From Luteimonas chenhongjianii (GTDB lineage: Bacteria > Pseudomonadota > Gammaproteobacteria > Xanthomonadales > Xanthomonadaceae): a stretch of DNA of 64,000 nucleotides. The stretch is taken from positions 2,418,001-2,482,000 of the forward strand of contig NZ_CP023406.1 in assembly GCF_002327105.1 (NCBI RefSeq). Direction: 5' to 3'. Under the pieces are notes generated by a model. It saw only the letters and a list, made by a program, of their open reading frames with translations. It was not told where the DNA came from and made no database searches. A program made the position numbers and the translations under genes. Shown piece after piece: positions 53,765 to 64,000 of this stretch (its first letter is position 1; each line of letters opens with the position of its first letter).

Positions 53765-54991
53765 TCAGCCCTTGACGCAGACCACCTGGCGCAGCGTATG
53801 CACCACTTCCACCAGGTCCTTCTGCGCGTCCATCACCGCCTCGATCGACTTGTAGGCGGCCGGCGATTCGTCGACCACCTCGGCATCCTTGCGGCACTCG
53901 ACATGCGCGGTGGCGCGCGCGTGCGCCTCCACCGAGATCAGCTTGCGCGCGCGCGTGCGGCTCATCACCCGGCCGGCGCCATGGCTGCAGCTGTGGAAAC
54001 TTTCCGCATTGCCGAGTCCGCGCACGATGTAACTGCGCGTGCCCATGCTGCCGGGAATGATGCCCAGCTCGCCTTTGCGCGCACTCACCGCGCCCTTGCG
54101 CGTCACGAAGATGTCCTTGCCGAAGTGATGCTCGCGGCTGACGTAGTTGTGGTGGCAGTTGACCGCTTCAGCCTGCGCCTCGAATGGCTTTGCGATCACC
54201 CGCCGCGCGGCATCGACCGCGTTGCGCATCATGATCTGGCGGTTGATGCGCGCGTAGTGCTGCGCCCACTCCACCGCGAACACGTAGTCGTCGTAGTGCT
54301 GGCTGCCCTCGCGCAGATAGGCCAGATCGACGTCGGGGAGGTTGGCGATGTGCCGGCCCATGTCCTGCTTGGCGAGTTCGATGAAGTGCGTGCCGATGGC
54401 ATTGCCGACGCCGCGCGAGCCCGAGTGCAGCATGAACCACACGCGCTGCGCCTCGTCGAGGCAGACCTCGACGAAGTGGTTGCCGGTGCCCAGCGTGCCG
54501 AGGTGATGCAGGTTGTTGGTCTTTGCCAGTCGCGGGTGCGCGTGGGTGATGCGCCTGAAGCCCTGCGCCAGCGTGGCCCAGCCTTCGATCGCGCGCTCGG
54601 GCGGCGAAGCCCACGCCCCCGGATCGCGCTTGCCGCGCGCGGCGACGCGCCCGTGCGGCACCGCGCGCTCGATCGCCTGACGCAGGCCCGCCAGGCTGTC
54701 CGGCAGGTCGCCGGCCATCAGCGTGGTGCGCGCAGCGATCATGCCGCAGCCGATGTCCACGCCCACTGCGGCGGGAATGATCGCACCGACCGTCGGCACC
54801 ACCGAACCTACGGTCGCGCCCTTGCCCAGATGCACGTCGGGCATCACCGCGATGTGGCGATGGATGATCGGCAGCTTCGCGATGTTGCGCAGCTGCTCGC
54901 GCGCCTCGTCTTCCAGCGGCACGCCGCGCGTCCACAGCTTGATGGGCGCGGCGCCAGGGTCATGGATGGTGTTGTAGGCGGTCTGGTTCAT
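53765..54991 (-). CDS. rtcB: RNA ligase RtcB
   Basis: A 408-aa GTP- and Mn-dependent RNA ligase joining 2',3'-cyclic phosphate ends to 5'-OH ends. Metal ligands are visible: VGVDIGCGM (C82), the HLG/GTLGTGNHFVEV stretch, HSGSRGVGN, NCHHNYVSREHH, and the GMP-linking histidine in SCSHGAGRVMSR. GAGGA precedes the ATG by about 10 bases. No RtcA cyclase or RtcR regulator is adjacent, unlike in E. coli. Confidence 0.94.
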   Translation of the reverse strand: MNQTAYNTIHDPGAAPIKLWTRGVPLEDEAREQLRNIAKLPIIHRHIAVMPDVHLGKGATVGSVVPTVGAIIPAAVGVDIGCGMIAARTTLMAGDLPDSLAGLRQAIERAVPHGRVAARGKRDPGAWASPPERAIEGWATLAQGFRRITHAHPRLAKTNNLHHLGTLGTGNHFVEVCLDEAQRVWFMLHSGSRGVGNAIGTHFIELAKQDMGRHIANLPDVDLAYLREGSQHYDDYVFAVEWAQHYARINRQIMMRNAVDAARRVIAKPFEAQAEAVNCHHNYVSREHHFGKDIFVTRKGAVSARKGELGIIPGSMGTRSYIVRGLGNAESFHSCSHGAGRVMSRTRARKLISVEAHARATAHVECRKDAEVVDESPAAYKSIEAVMDAQKDLVEVVHTLRQVVCVKG

Positions 54992-55157
54992 GGCGGAATC
55001 CTCGCGCCGATACTGCACGGGCGCGTGTCGACGGGGCGCGTGTGCCGGAACGCCATCCATTCGACACGATCTGCAGTGCGTGACCGATCGAGCGGAAAGA
55101 GCGCAGGAATCACCCGCCGGTCCGCGCGCCCCACGCGAGCTGGCTCGGCTGCAGCTC

Positions 55158-55670
55158 TCAGTCGCTGCGCGACTGCTCCCGCATGGCATCGAGATGCGTC
55201 AGATACAGGCGCAGGTCGAATTCGAGCTGGTGATAGTCCGGCTCCATGTGCGTGCACAGCTGGTAGAAGGCCTTGTTGTGGTCGGCTTCCTTCATGTGCG
55301 CCAGCTCGTGCACCACGATCATCCGCAGGAAATCCGCCGGCGCGTCGCGGAACACACTGGCGATGCGGATCTCGCGGCTGGCCTTGAGCCTGCCGCCGTG
55401 CACGCGGGAGATGGTGGTGTGGGTGCCCAGCGCATGCTTCATCACCTGCAGTTTTCCATCGAAGACCACCTTGCCCAGCGGCGCGGCCTTGCGCATGTGG
55501 CGGTCTTTCAGGGCCTGCACGTAGGTATAGAGCTGGCCATCGTTGCGCACGGCATGCGCATCGGCGTACTTCGCGCTCAGCACCGTGCCCAGCCGGTCCT
55601 GCGCGATGAGCTCGCGCACGCGCGCCTGCACCTCCGGCGGATAGCCGCCGAGATACTTCAGCGGCTGCAT
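55158..55670 (-). CDS. DUF45 metallopeptidase-like protein (YgjP type)
   Basis: A 170-aa M48-related protein with the zinc motif VVHELAHMKEADHNKAF (HExxH plus a third His). Start MQPLKYLGGYPP was preferred to an upstream reading inside the purA terminator. Role unknown; family members are small, cytosolic, and tend to sit as single genes. Confidence 0.85.
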   Translation of the reverse strand: MQPLKYLGGYPPEVQARVRELIAQDRLGTVLSAKYADAHAVRNDGQLYTYVQALKDRHMRKAAPLGKVVFDGKLQVMKHALGTHTTISRVHGGRLKASREIRIASVFRDAPADFLRMIVVHELAHMKEADHNKAFYQLCTHMEPDYHQLEFDLRLYLTHLDAMREQSRSD

Positions 55671-55673
55671 CAG

Positions 55674-55696
55674 AAAAAAACCCGCTTTCGCGGGGC
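55674..55696 (-). terminator. Terminator of purA
   Basis: A short GC stem, GCCCCGC with GCGGGTT on the minus strand, GAAA tetraloop, and seven T residues (A-run at 55674-55680). About 26 bases after the purA stop. Confidence 0.9.
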
Positions 55697-55722
55697 TTTC
55701 TCCAGCATGAAAACGCCTGCGA

Positions 55723-57813
<2,091 letters not shown>

Positions 57814-57999
57814 TCAGCCCCGCACGAAATAAAGCGCGACCAGCCCCAGTGCCAGCACCGCTGCGCCGATGCGGCGCAGCGTTGACAGCGGCAACGCCAG
57901 CATCTGCTCGGCGTTGCGCTTCCAGAAACCCGGGGCAGCGAAGAGCATCAGACCTTCGACGACGAACACCAGGCACAGCGCCGCCCACAGGTCGGACAT
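57814..57999 (-). CDS. yjeT: DUF2065 family membrane protein (YjeT)
   Basis: A 61-aa protein with two hydrophobic helices (about 5-22 and 43-59) and the family pattern LVFVVEGLMLFAAPGFWKR. In E. coli and relatives the same small gene follows hflC. It is 13 bases downstream of hflC here. Confidence 0.9.
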   Translation of the reverse strand: MSDLWAALCLVFVVEGLMLFAAPGFWKRNAEQMLALPLSTLRRIGAAVLALGLVALYFVRG

Positions 58000-58012
58000 C
58001 AGCGTTGCGCCA

Positions 58013-58876
58013 TCAACGGTCGCTGCGCATGTACTGCAGGAAGGGGTCGTTGCGCTCGAGCACGATCACGCTCTCGCCCTTCTCGAACGCAGCGCGATAC
58101 GCCTCGAGACTGCGCTGGAACGCGTAGAACGAGGGATCCCGACTGGCCGCCTGGCCGTAGATGCGCGTCGCCTCGGCGTCGCCTTCACCGCGCAGGGTCT
58201 GCGCATCGCGCTCGGCCTCGGCCAGCAGCACGGTCTGCTCACGATCCGCCTCGCCGCGGATCGCGCGCGCGCGCTCCTCGCCCTCGGCGCGCAGACGCGT
58301 GGCTACTTCCTGGCGTTCGGCGCGCATGCGGTTGTAGACCTGCTGGATGACCTGGCTGTCGGTCGGCAGGTCGATCTGCTTGATGCGGATGTCGATGATC
58401 CGCATGCCCAGCGACTTGGCGGCTTCGTTGATGGCCGGCAGCTGCCGCTCGACGAACTCCGAACGGTTGCCCGAGACCAGCTCGGTCAGCGTGTTGGCAT
58501 TGATCTCGTTGCGCAGCGAGTTCTTGATGATGGGTTCGAGGCGCAGGCTGGCGTCGGCCTCGATGCCCGAGGTCGCGCGGTAGAACGCGACGACGTCGCT
58601 GATCGCGATGATGGCCACGAAGTCCACGCTGACGTCCTTGCGCTCGGAGGTCAGCGAGCGTTCGGGCGAGAACGCGGTCGCAACGAAGCGGCGGTCGAAC
58701 ACGCGCGCGGTCTCGATCAGCGGCACCTTGAAGTGCAGGCCCGGGCCGATATCCGTCCGCGCCACGCGACCGAGGTTGAGGACCAGGGCGACCTGACCTT
58801 CGCGGACCACGTACACCGAACTCATCAGGCCCAGCAGCACGATGATCAGCAGGGGAATGACGAACTTGAATCTCAT
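58013..58876 (-). CDS. hflC: FtsH-regulating membrane protein HflC
   Basis: A 287-aa SPFH/prohibitin-domain protein with an N-terminal membrane anchor (KFVIPLLIIVLLGLMSSVYV) and the SPFH core (VREGQVALVLNLG, GLHFKVPLIETARVFDRR). With HflK it forms the periplasmic cage around the FtsH protease. Start ATG overlaps the hflK stop. Confidence 0.96.
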   Translation of the reverse strand: MRFKFVIPLLIIVLLGLMSSVYVVREGQVALVLNLGRVARTDIGPGLHFKVPLIETARVFDRRFVATAFSPERSLTSERKDVSVDFVAIIAISDVVAFYRATSGIEADASLRLEPIIKNSLRNEINANTLTELVSGNRSEFVERQLPAINEAAKSLGMRIIDIRIKQIDLPTDSQVIQQVYNRMRAERQEVATRLRAEGEERARAIRGEADREQTVLLAEAERDAQTLRGEGDAEATRIYGQAASRDPSFYAFQRSLEAYRAAFEKGESVIVLERNDPFLQYMRSDR

Positions 58877-60063
58877 CGGCTGGCTCCATCACGCGGCGGG
58901 CGCGGCAGGTTGCGCGCGGCCGGGGCCGGCGCGGTGGTGCTGGTGTTGCTGCCGCGCGTGGCATCGGTGCTTGGCGACAGCGCTTCAGGCGGGAGCAGCG
59001 CCGGCGCGGACTGGCTGCCGGTGCCCTGCCCACCCAGCGGGGCGTAGATCACCTGACGGCCATCACCGCCGACGATCGTGTGGTTGTTGGCCAGCACCTG
59101 CTGCACGGTGTCGAGCCACAAGCGCTTGCGGGTGACTTCAGGCGCGCTCGCATAGGCATCGACCAGCAGGCTGAAGCGCTGCGCGTCACCGGTGGCGCGG
59201 GCGATCTCGGCGGTCTTGTAGCCTTCGGCCTGCGCGCGGATACGGGCGGATTCACCACGGGCCTCGGGCACGATCTTGGCCGCATAGGCGCCTGCTTCCT
59301 TGACCAGCTGCTCATTGATCTGCTGGGCGCTGTTGACCTCGTCGAACGCGGCCTTGACCTCTTCCGGCGGACGCGCGTCCTGCAGGTTGAGTTCGTTGAC
59401 GATCAGGCCGGTGCGGTAGCTGTCGAGCGATGCCTGCAACGAGGCCTGGGCGGCGGTCGAGATCGGGCCACGCGCATTGAGGGCGGCGTCCAGGTTGACC
59501 CGGCCGATCTGTTCGCGCACGGCGCTGAGCGCGGTCTGCTCGAGCATCTCGCGTGGATTGCGGGTACCGAACAGGTACTCCACCGGGTCACCGACGCGGT
59601 ACTGCACGTTGAACGACACGACGACGATGTTCTCGTCGCGGGTCAGCACCGGCACGGTATTGCTGTAGGACTGCACCGTGGTCGCGTCGACCTTGATCAC
59701 GCGCTCGATCGGCCACGGCAGCTTGAAGTTCGGACCCGGCTGCATCACCCGGGCGACTTCGCCGAAGCGCAGCACCACGCCGCGCTGGGTTTCACCCACC
59801 AGCACGAAACAGTTCAGCAGCAGCACGATGACCACGACGACCGCGATCCAGCGCAGCGGATTGCCGCTCCCGAAGCCGCCGCCAAAGAGCCCGCGGAACT
59901 GGTCGAGGATGCGGTCGAAACCACCACCGCCGCCGCGTCCTCCACGTCCACCACCGCCGCCGGTACGGCGTGGCGGCCACGGATTGCGGTCGCCCTGATT
60001 CCCCGAGCCCTTGCGGTCGGGAGAATCGTTGTCCTTGTTGTTGCCGGGAATGTTCCAGGCCAT
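58873..60063 (-). CDS. hflK: FtsH-regulating membrane protein HflK
   Basis: A 396-aa protein: N-terminal Gly/Arg/Asn-rich tail (MAWNIPGNNKDN, then many glycines), single transmembrane helix (WIAVVVVIVLLLNCFVLV) and SPFH domain (VGETQRGVVLRFGEV, GPNFKLPWPIERV). The C terminus is Pro/Ala/Thr-rich. The family start MAWN was chosen. Partner of HflC in the same operon. Confidence 0.96.
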   Translation of the reverse strand: MAWNIPGNNKDNDSPDRKGSGNQGDRNPWPPRRTGGGGGRGGRGGGGGFDRILDQFRGLFGGGFGSGNPLRWIAVVVVIVLLLNCFVLVGETQRGVVLRFGEVARVMQPGPNFKLPWPIERVIKVDATTVQSYSNTVPVLTRDENIVVVSFNVQYRVGDPVEYLFGTRNPREMLEQTALSAVREQIGRVNLDAALNARGPISTAAQASLQASLDSYRTGLIVNELNLQDARPPEEVKAAFDEVNSAQQINEQLVKEAGAYAAKIVPEARGESARIRAQAEGYKTAEIARATGDAQRFSLLVDAYASAPEVTRKRLWLDTVQQVLANNHTIVGGDGRQVIYAPLGGQGTGSQSAPALLPPEALSPSTDATRGSNTSTTAPAPAARNLPRPPRDGASR

Positions 60064-60324
60064 GCCTGCTCCAGTTCTGGGCGCGCAGCCTGCGTCGGCG
60101 CGGCGCGGGGGTCGCATAGTCTAACCGGCTGGCGCCTCTCTCAGGCGACGCCGGCCGGCTCTCGCTGTCCTGCGTATGCACGTATGCCACGGCAGGGGTG
60201 ACGGGAAGGCCGCCGTTGTGGGCGGCACCCGGGGATGCGGCGGAGCCGGTAGCCCGGCGGGCCGGGGCGGCCGGAAAACACCGGTTTCGACGGGCAGGCC
60301 GAGGCGGCCGGCCCGAACTGCCGC

Positions 60325-61644
60325 TCAGCCGAACTCGTCCTCGTCGGGCGGCAGCAGCGCGCGCAGGGGTTCGCCGTTCTCCTGCGAGGCCAGGCGCGCG
60401 GCATCGGCATGGGCCAGATCCACCTGCAGCAGCCAGCCGTCTTCGTCGAGCGTTTCGGTGCGCACGCCTTCGAGCGCGTGCAGACGCGCATGCAGACGGC
60501 CCGCTTCGGGCGGCAGGCGCAGCTCGCCGACGATGCGGCGGATGCCGAGGCGACGTGCCAGCGCATGCGAAAGCAGATCAAGGCCCAGCCCGTCGCGCGC
60601 CGAGATCCAGACGCTCTCGCGCACGGCATCGTCGGAGAGCGCATTGGGATCGAGGTCGTAACGCGGCGTGGCACCTTCGATGCGGTCGATCTTGTTGAAC
60701 ACCAGCAGCTGCGGCAGATCGCCGGCGCCGATGTCGCTCAGCACCGCGTCCACCTGGGCGATGCGCTCGTTGCGCAGCGGATCCGCAGCGTCGATGACGT
60801 GCAGCAGCAGGTCGGCCTCGCGCGCCTCGCTCAGGGTGGAGCGGAATGCGGCGACGAGTTCGTGCGGCAGGTCGCGAACGAAGCCGACCGTGTCGGCCAG
60901 CACGATGCTGCCGCCCGACAGGTCCACGCGGCGCACGGTGGGATCGAGCGTGGCGAAGAGCTGGTCGGCGGCATAGGCGTCCGCGCCGGAAAGCGTGTTG
61001 AACAGCGTCGACTTGCCTGCATTGGTGTAGCCGACCAGGGCGACACGCGGCATCTCGCTGCGCACGCGGGCGCGGCGCATCTGGGTGCGCTGCACTTCTA
61101 CCTTGTCGAGCCGGGCCTGCAGCTGTTCAAGCCGCTTCTGCAGCAGTCGACGGTCGGTCTCGAGCTGGGTCTCGCCGGGACCGCGCAGGCCGATCGAACC
61201 ACCGCGCTGGCGCTCCAGGTGGGTCCACCCGCGCACCAGGCGCGTGGCCATGTGCCGGAGCTGCGCCAGCTCGACCTGCAGCTTGCCTTCATGGCTGCGG
61301 GCGCGCTGGGCGAAGATGTCGAGGATCAGTCCGGTGCGGTCGACCACGCGGCGCTCGAGATATTTCTCGAGATTGCGTTCCTGGCCGGGCGAGAGCCGGT
61401 GATTGACGAGAATGAGATCGGCGCCAGTGGCGTCGGCGGCCGCCTTCACCTCTTCGAGCTTGCCGCTGCCGAACAGCGTGGCGGCGTTGGGCTTGTCGAT
61501 GCGGGCGGGAATGACCGCCGCTACGTTGGCACCGGCCGAGCGTGCCAGCTCGGTGAATTCTTCCAGGGCACCCTCGTCGGCCGGCCCGTGCGCATGGGGC
61601 TGGATCAGCAGCGCGTTTTCACCCTTCCGGGAGCGTTCGAACAA
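60325..61644 (-). CDS. hflX: Ribosome-associated GTPase HflX
   Basis: A 439-aa GTPase that splits stalled ribosomes. HflX domain with GGSIGLRGPGETQLE (148-162), coiled-coil linker, then G1 GYTNAGKS (205-212), G3 DTVGF and G4 NKID. Starts at a TTG (61644) 26 bases after the hfq stop; translation begins LFERSRKGENALLIQ, aligned to the usual family start, so TTG is probably real. Confidence 0.94.
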   Translation of the reverse strand: MFERSRKGENALLIQPHAHGPADEGALEEFTELARSAGANVAAVIPARIDKPNAATLFGSGKLEEVKAAADATGADLILVNHRLSPGQERNLEKYLERRVVDRTGLILDIFAQRARSHEGKLQVELAQLRHMATRLVRGWTHLERQRGGSIGLRGPGETQLETDRRLLQKRLEQLQARLDKVEVQRTQMRRARVRSEMPRVALVGYTNAGKSTLFNTLSGADAYAADQLFATLDPTVRRVDLSGGSIVLADTVGFVRDLPHELVAAFRSTLSEAREADLLLHVIDAADPLRNERIAQVDAVLSDIGAGDLPQLLVFNKIDRIEGATPRYDLDPNALSDDAVRESVWISARDGLGLDLLSHALARRLGIRRIVGELRLPPEAGRLHARLHALEGVRTETLDEDGWLLQVDLAHADAARLASQENGEPLRALLPPDEDEFG

Positions 61645-61670
61645 AGTGTTTATCTACCTCTGGCTCTGGG

Positions 61671-61955
61671 TCAGTCGGCGGTCTCGGCCGCCGCGTCGTC
61701 CCCGCCCTCGCCATCGGAGGACTGGACGAAGCCGCCGCCGGGTGCGACACGCACATTGCGCGCAGGCACCACGGTGGAGATCGCGTGCTTGTAGACCATC
61801 TGGCTCACGGTGTTGCGCAGCAACACCACGAACTGATCGAAGGATTCGATCGTGCCCTGCAGTTTGATGCCGTTGACCAGGTAAATCGAGACGGGCACGC
61901 GCTCACGGCGCAGTGCGTTCAGGAAAGGGTCCTGCAAAGATTGCCCCTTGGACAT
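61671..61955 (-). CDS. hfq: RNA chaperone Hfq
   Basis: A 94-aa protein: Sm1 and Sm2 motifs ([19 protein letters not shown], and [17 protein letters not shown]), with an acidic, disordered tail ([14 protein letters not shown]). Binds sRNAs and their target mRNAs. 219 bases separate it from miaA; a run of AAC repeats (plus-strand GTTGTTGTTGTT near 61972-61984) in the leader may be a self-binding site for Hfq. Confidence 0.97.
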   Translation of the reverse strand: MSKGQSLQDPFLNALRRERVPVSIYLVNGIKLQGTIESFDQFVVLLRNTVSQMVYKHAISTVVPARNVRVAPGGGFVQSSDGEGGDDAAAETAD

Positions 61956-62174
61956 GGTGTTTCCCCAGCGTGGTTGTTGTTGTTATGTGCCTGACAGCGG
62001 GGCCGACGCCCGCTCCCCGGGTCGCCGACCGGCCGATGGTACACAACCGGCGGGCCGTCCGCGCAACATCGCAGGGGCGGGAGGCCGCGCCGGATCGGGG
62101 ACGTCATCGCGATCCCGTATCACGACCGGAACGGGCCGCGTGGAAGTGCTCGCCCGCAGACCCACCACAGCCGT

Positions 62175-63149
62175 TCACCCTGGGCGACGGCCCAGGAATG
62201 CAGTGACCTCCGCATCCAGCACGTCGCGCTGGGCTGCCGGGTCGAACAGGCGCGCGCCGCTGCGGCCCCGCAACCAGGTGAACTGACGCTTGGCCAGCTG
62301 CCGGGTTGCAGCGATGCCGCGTTCGCGGAACGTGGCGGCGTCGCCCTGCCCGTCGAGAAACTCCCAGGCCTGGCGGTAGCCGACCGCGCGGATCGCGGGC
62401 AGCTCCAGCGGCGCCGGGTGCGCCTGCAGTTGCGGCATGGCGCGCAGGCGCCGCACCTCGTCGAGGAACCCGGCGGCGAGCATCGCGTCGAACCGCGCGG
62501 CAATGCGCGCATGCAGGATGGCGCGGTCGGCCGGTGCGATCGCCAGCGACAGCACCTGTGCCGGGAACGGCGGCGATTCGGTGGGGCGTCGCTGCCACTC
62601 GCTGATCGGGATGCCGGTAAGCCGATGGACCTCCAGCGCACGCTGGATGCGTTGCGCATCGCCCGGCTTGATACGCGCGGCCGCTTCGGCATCGATCGTT
62701 TCCAGCCGGGCATGCAGTGCGGACCAGCCCAGTTCGGCCGCCTCGGCGGCGATCGCGGCGCGGGTCGCCGGGTCGGCCTCGGGCATCGGCGAGAGACCAT
62801 CGAGCAGCGCCGCGAAATAAAGCCCGGTGCCGCCGGCCAGGATCGGCACCCGCCCACGGTGGAGGATGTCCTCGACCGCGCGACGTGCGTCGGCAGCAAA
62901 CTCGGCGGCCGAATAGGCCTGCCAGGGATCGCGCAGGTCGAGCATGTGGTGCGGCACGCGCCTGCGCTCGGCGGCATCCGGCTTGGCCGCGCCGATGTCG
63001 AGGCCGCGGTAAACCAGCGCCGAATCGACGCTGACGATCTCGCCGCCGAAGCGCTCGGCCCAGTCGAGCGCGAGCGCAGTCTTGCCCGACGCAGTGGGAC
63101 CCATCAGCACGATGGCGCGCGCACGATCGGCGGCGGCATCGCCACTCAT
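62175..63149 (-). CDS. miaA: tRNA dimethylallyltransferase MiaA
   Basis: A 324-aa enzyme adding a dimethylallyl group to A37 of tRNAs reading UNN codons. P-loop GPTASGKT (17-24), [17 protein letters not shown] and [12 protein letters not shown]. Start [11 protein letters not shown] avoids upstream reading into the putP gene, whose stop is 34 bases before this ATG. Precedes hfq as in most gammaproteobacteria. Confidence 0.96.
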   Translation of the reverse strand: MSGDAAADRARAIVLMGPTASGKTALALDWAERFGGEIVSVDSALVYRGLDIGAAKPDAAERRRVPHHMLDLRDPWQAYSAAEFAADARRAVEDILHRGRVPILAGGTGLYFAALLDGLSPMPEADPATRAAIAAEAAELGWSALHARLETIDAEAAARIKPGDAQRIQRALEVHRLTGIPISEWQRRPTESPPFPAQVLSLAIAPADRAILHARIAARFDAMLAAGFLDEVRRLRAMPQLQAHPAPLELPAIRAVGYRQAWEFLDGQGDAATFRERGIAATRQLAKRQFTWLRGRSGARLFDPAAQRDVLDAEVTAFLGRRPG

Positions 63150-63183
63150 GCGCAAGTCCTGGCGGCACACGCGCCGAACATGC

Positions 63184-64000
63184 TCAGTACCCGGTTTCCC
63201 TCAGCGACCGGCGCACCTGTTCGTGGGTGGCCCGCACGTTCTGCGAAGGGGCATTGTCGAGCAGGCTCACGACGATGATCGCCAGCAGCCCGATCGCGAA
63301 CCCCGGGACGATCTCGTAGAGGTTCGAGCCCATGCGCTCGACCGCGATCTGCTTCCACGCCACAACGGTGACCGCGCCGAGCAGCATGCCCGCCAGAGCG
63401 CCATTGCGGGTCATGCGACCCCAGAACAGCGACAGCAGCACCACCGGACCGAACGCCGCCCCGAAGCCTGCCCAGGCATACGAGACGAGTCCGAGCACTC
63501 GGCTCTCCGGATCGCGCGCCAGCCACAGCGCGACCAGCGCCACAAGCAGCACGCTCGCCCGACCGATCCACATCAGCTCCCGCTGGCCGGCGCCCGGACG
63601 CACGAAACCGCGATAGAAATCCTCAGAAAGCACGCTTGAGCACACGAGCAGCTGGCTCGACAGCGTGCTCATCACCGCGGCGAGGATCGCCGACAGGATC
63701 ACACCGGCCACCCAGGGATTGAACAGCAGCTCGACGAGGGTGATGAACACCCGCTCGGCATTGGCTTCGACCGGCCCGGCGACTTCCGGGTGCTGCTGGA
63801 AATACGCGATACCGAGGAAACCGACCAGCAACGCGCCGAGCAGGCACAGGATCATCCAGGTCATGCCGATCCGGCGCGCGGCCGGAATGGAGTGCACGCT
63901 GTCGGCCGCCATGAAGCGCGCCAGGATGTGCGGCTGGCCGAAGTAGCCCAGCGCCCATGCGAGCAGCGAGATCAGCCCGACCGCGCCGAGCGCGCCATCG
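63184..64000 (-). CDS. putP: Sodium/proline symporter PutP, 5' end cut by window edge
   Basis: The C-terminal 270 residues of a sodium:solute symporter. [41 protein letters not shown] and EDFYRG are classical PutP strings; membrane segments alternate to the end. The gene begins outside the window on the right. Tail [16 protein letters not shown] ends in TGA. Confidence 0.92.
   Translation of the reverse strand, partial: DGALGAVGLISLLAWALGYFGQPHILARFMAADSVHSIPAARRIGMTWMILCLLGALLVGFLGIAYFQQHPEVAGPVEANAERVFITLVELLFNPWVAGVILSAILAAVMSTLSSQLLVCSSVLSEDFYRGFVRPGAGQRELMWIGRASVLLVALVALWLARDPESRVLGLVSYAWAGFGAAFGPVVLLSLFWGRMTRNGALAGMLLGAVTVVAWKQIAVERMGSNLYEIVPGFAIGLLAIIVVSLLDNAPSQNVRATHEQVRRSLRETGY

Overview
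The window looks like one high-GC gammaproteobacterial chromosome segment, most likely Lysobacteraceae/Xanthomonadaceae (Luteimonas- or Lysobacter-like). This is inferred from the conserved block putP-miaA-hfq-hflX-hflK-hflC-yjeT-purA at the right end, the G+C content (about 70% by eye), and a dispersed GC-rich hairpin repeat common in this group. No rRNA, tRNA, CRISPR array or intact insertion sequence was seen.

Left part (1-29 kb): a truncated carotenoid operon (crtE, type 2 IPP isomerase, crtX); a fatty-acid desaturase and its reductase under a divergent FabR/DesT-type repressor with an evident palindromic operator; a nitrilase-family amidase, a DUF763 protein and a secreted DUF885 peptidase-like protein; a molybdenum aldehyde oxidoreductase operon (XdhC chaperone, paoA, paoB, paoC); a small NAD(P)HX-repair operon; a LysR/RidA divergent pair; a sorbosone-dehydrogenase-like lipoprotein with a membrane partner; then two converging arrays of hairpin repeats (22.4-23.8 kb). 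After these come an SDR/AraC divergent pair, a formate/nitrite-type channel, a locus where two genes lost their 5' ends, a cytosolic copper-storage-type protein and a DUF442 phosphatase.

Defence island (29.1-39.2 kb): a single-strand, tightly overlapping locus running antitoxin, ParE-like toxin, hsdM, hsdS, an unrecognised 257-aa protein, a GIY-YIG/DUF4357 protein, then after an internal promoter and a 26-bp palindrome a class II Fic protein and hsdR. This is the most system-like accessory region. Type I restriction is clear; the roles of the unknown protein, the GIY-YIG protein and Fic inside it are not.

Arsenic, sulfur and efflux region (39.5-53.5 kb): arsR-arsB with a decayed divergent arsH, a small remnant of an RND pump gene, an M3 peptidase, then a second arsR facing an intact arsH-arsC. 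Both arsR promoters are back-to-back with overlapping -10 boxes that predict leaderless transcripts. A BigR-like repressor faces a persulfide dioxygenase and two YeeE/YedE half-transporters (sulfide/persulfide handling), followed by a small membrane protein, an RND permease-adaptor pair and its probable MarR repressor.

Right part (53.7-64 kb): RtcB RNA ligase, a DUF45 metallopeptidase, purA, and the hfq/hflXKC housekeeping block ending in a partial putP. Most operons use ATGA or TGATG stop/start overlaps, implying translational coupling.
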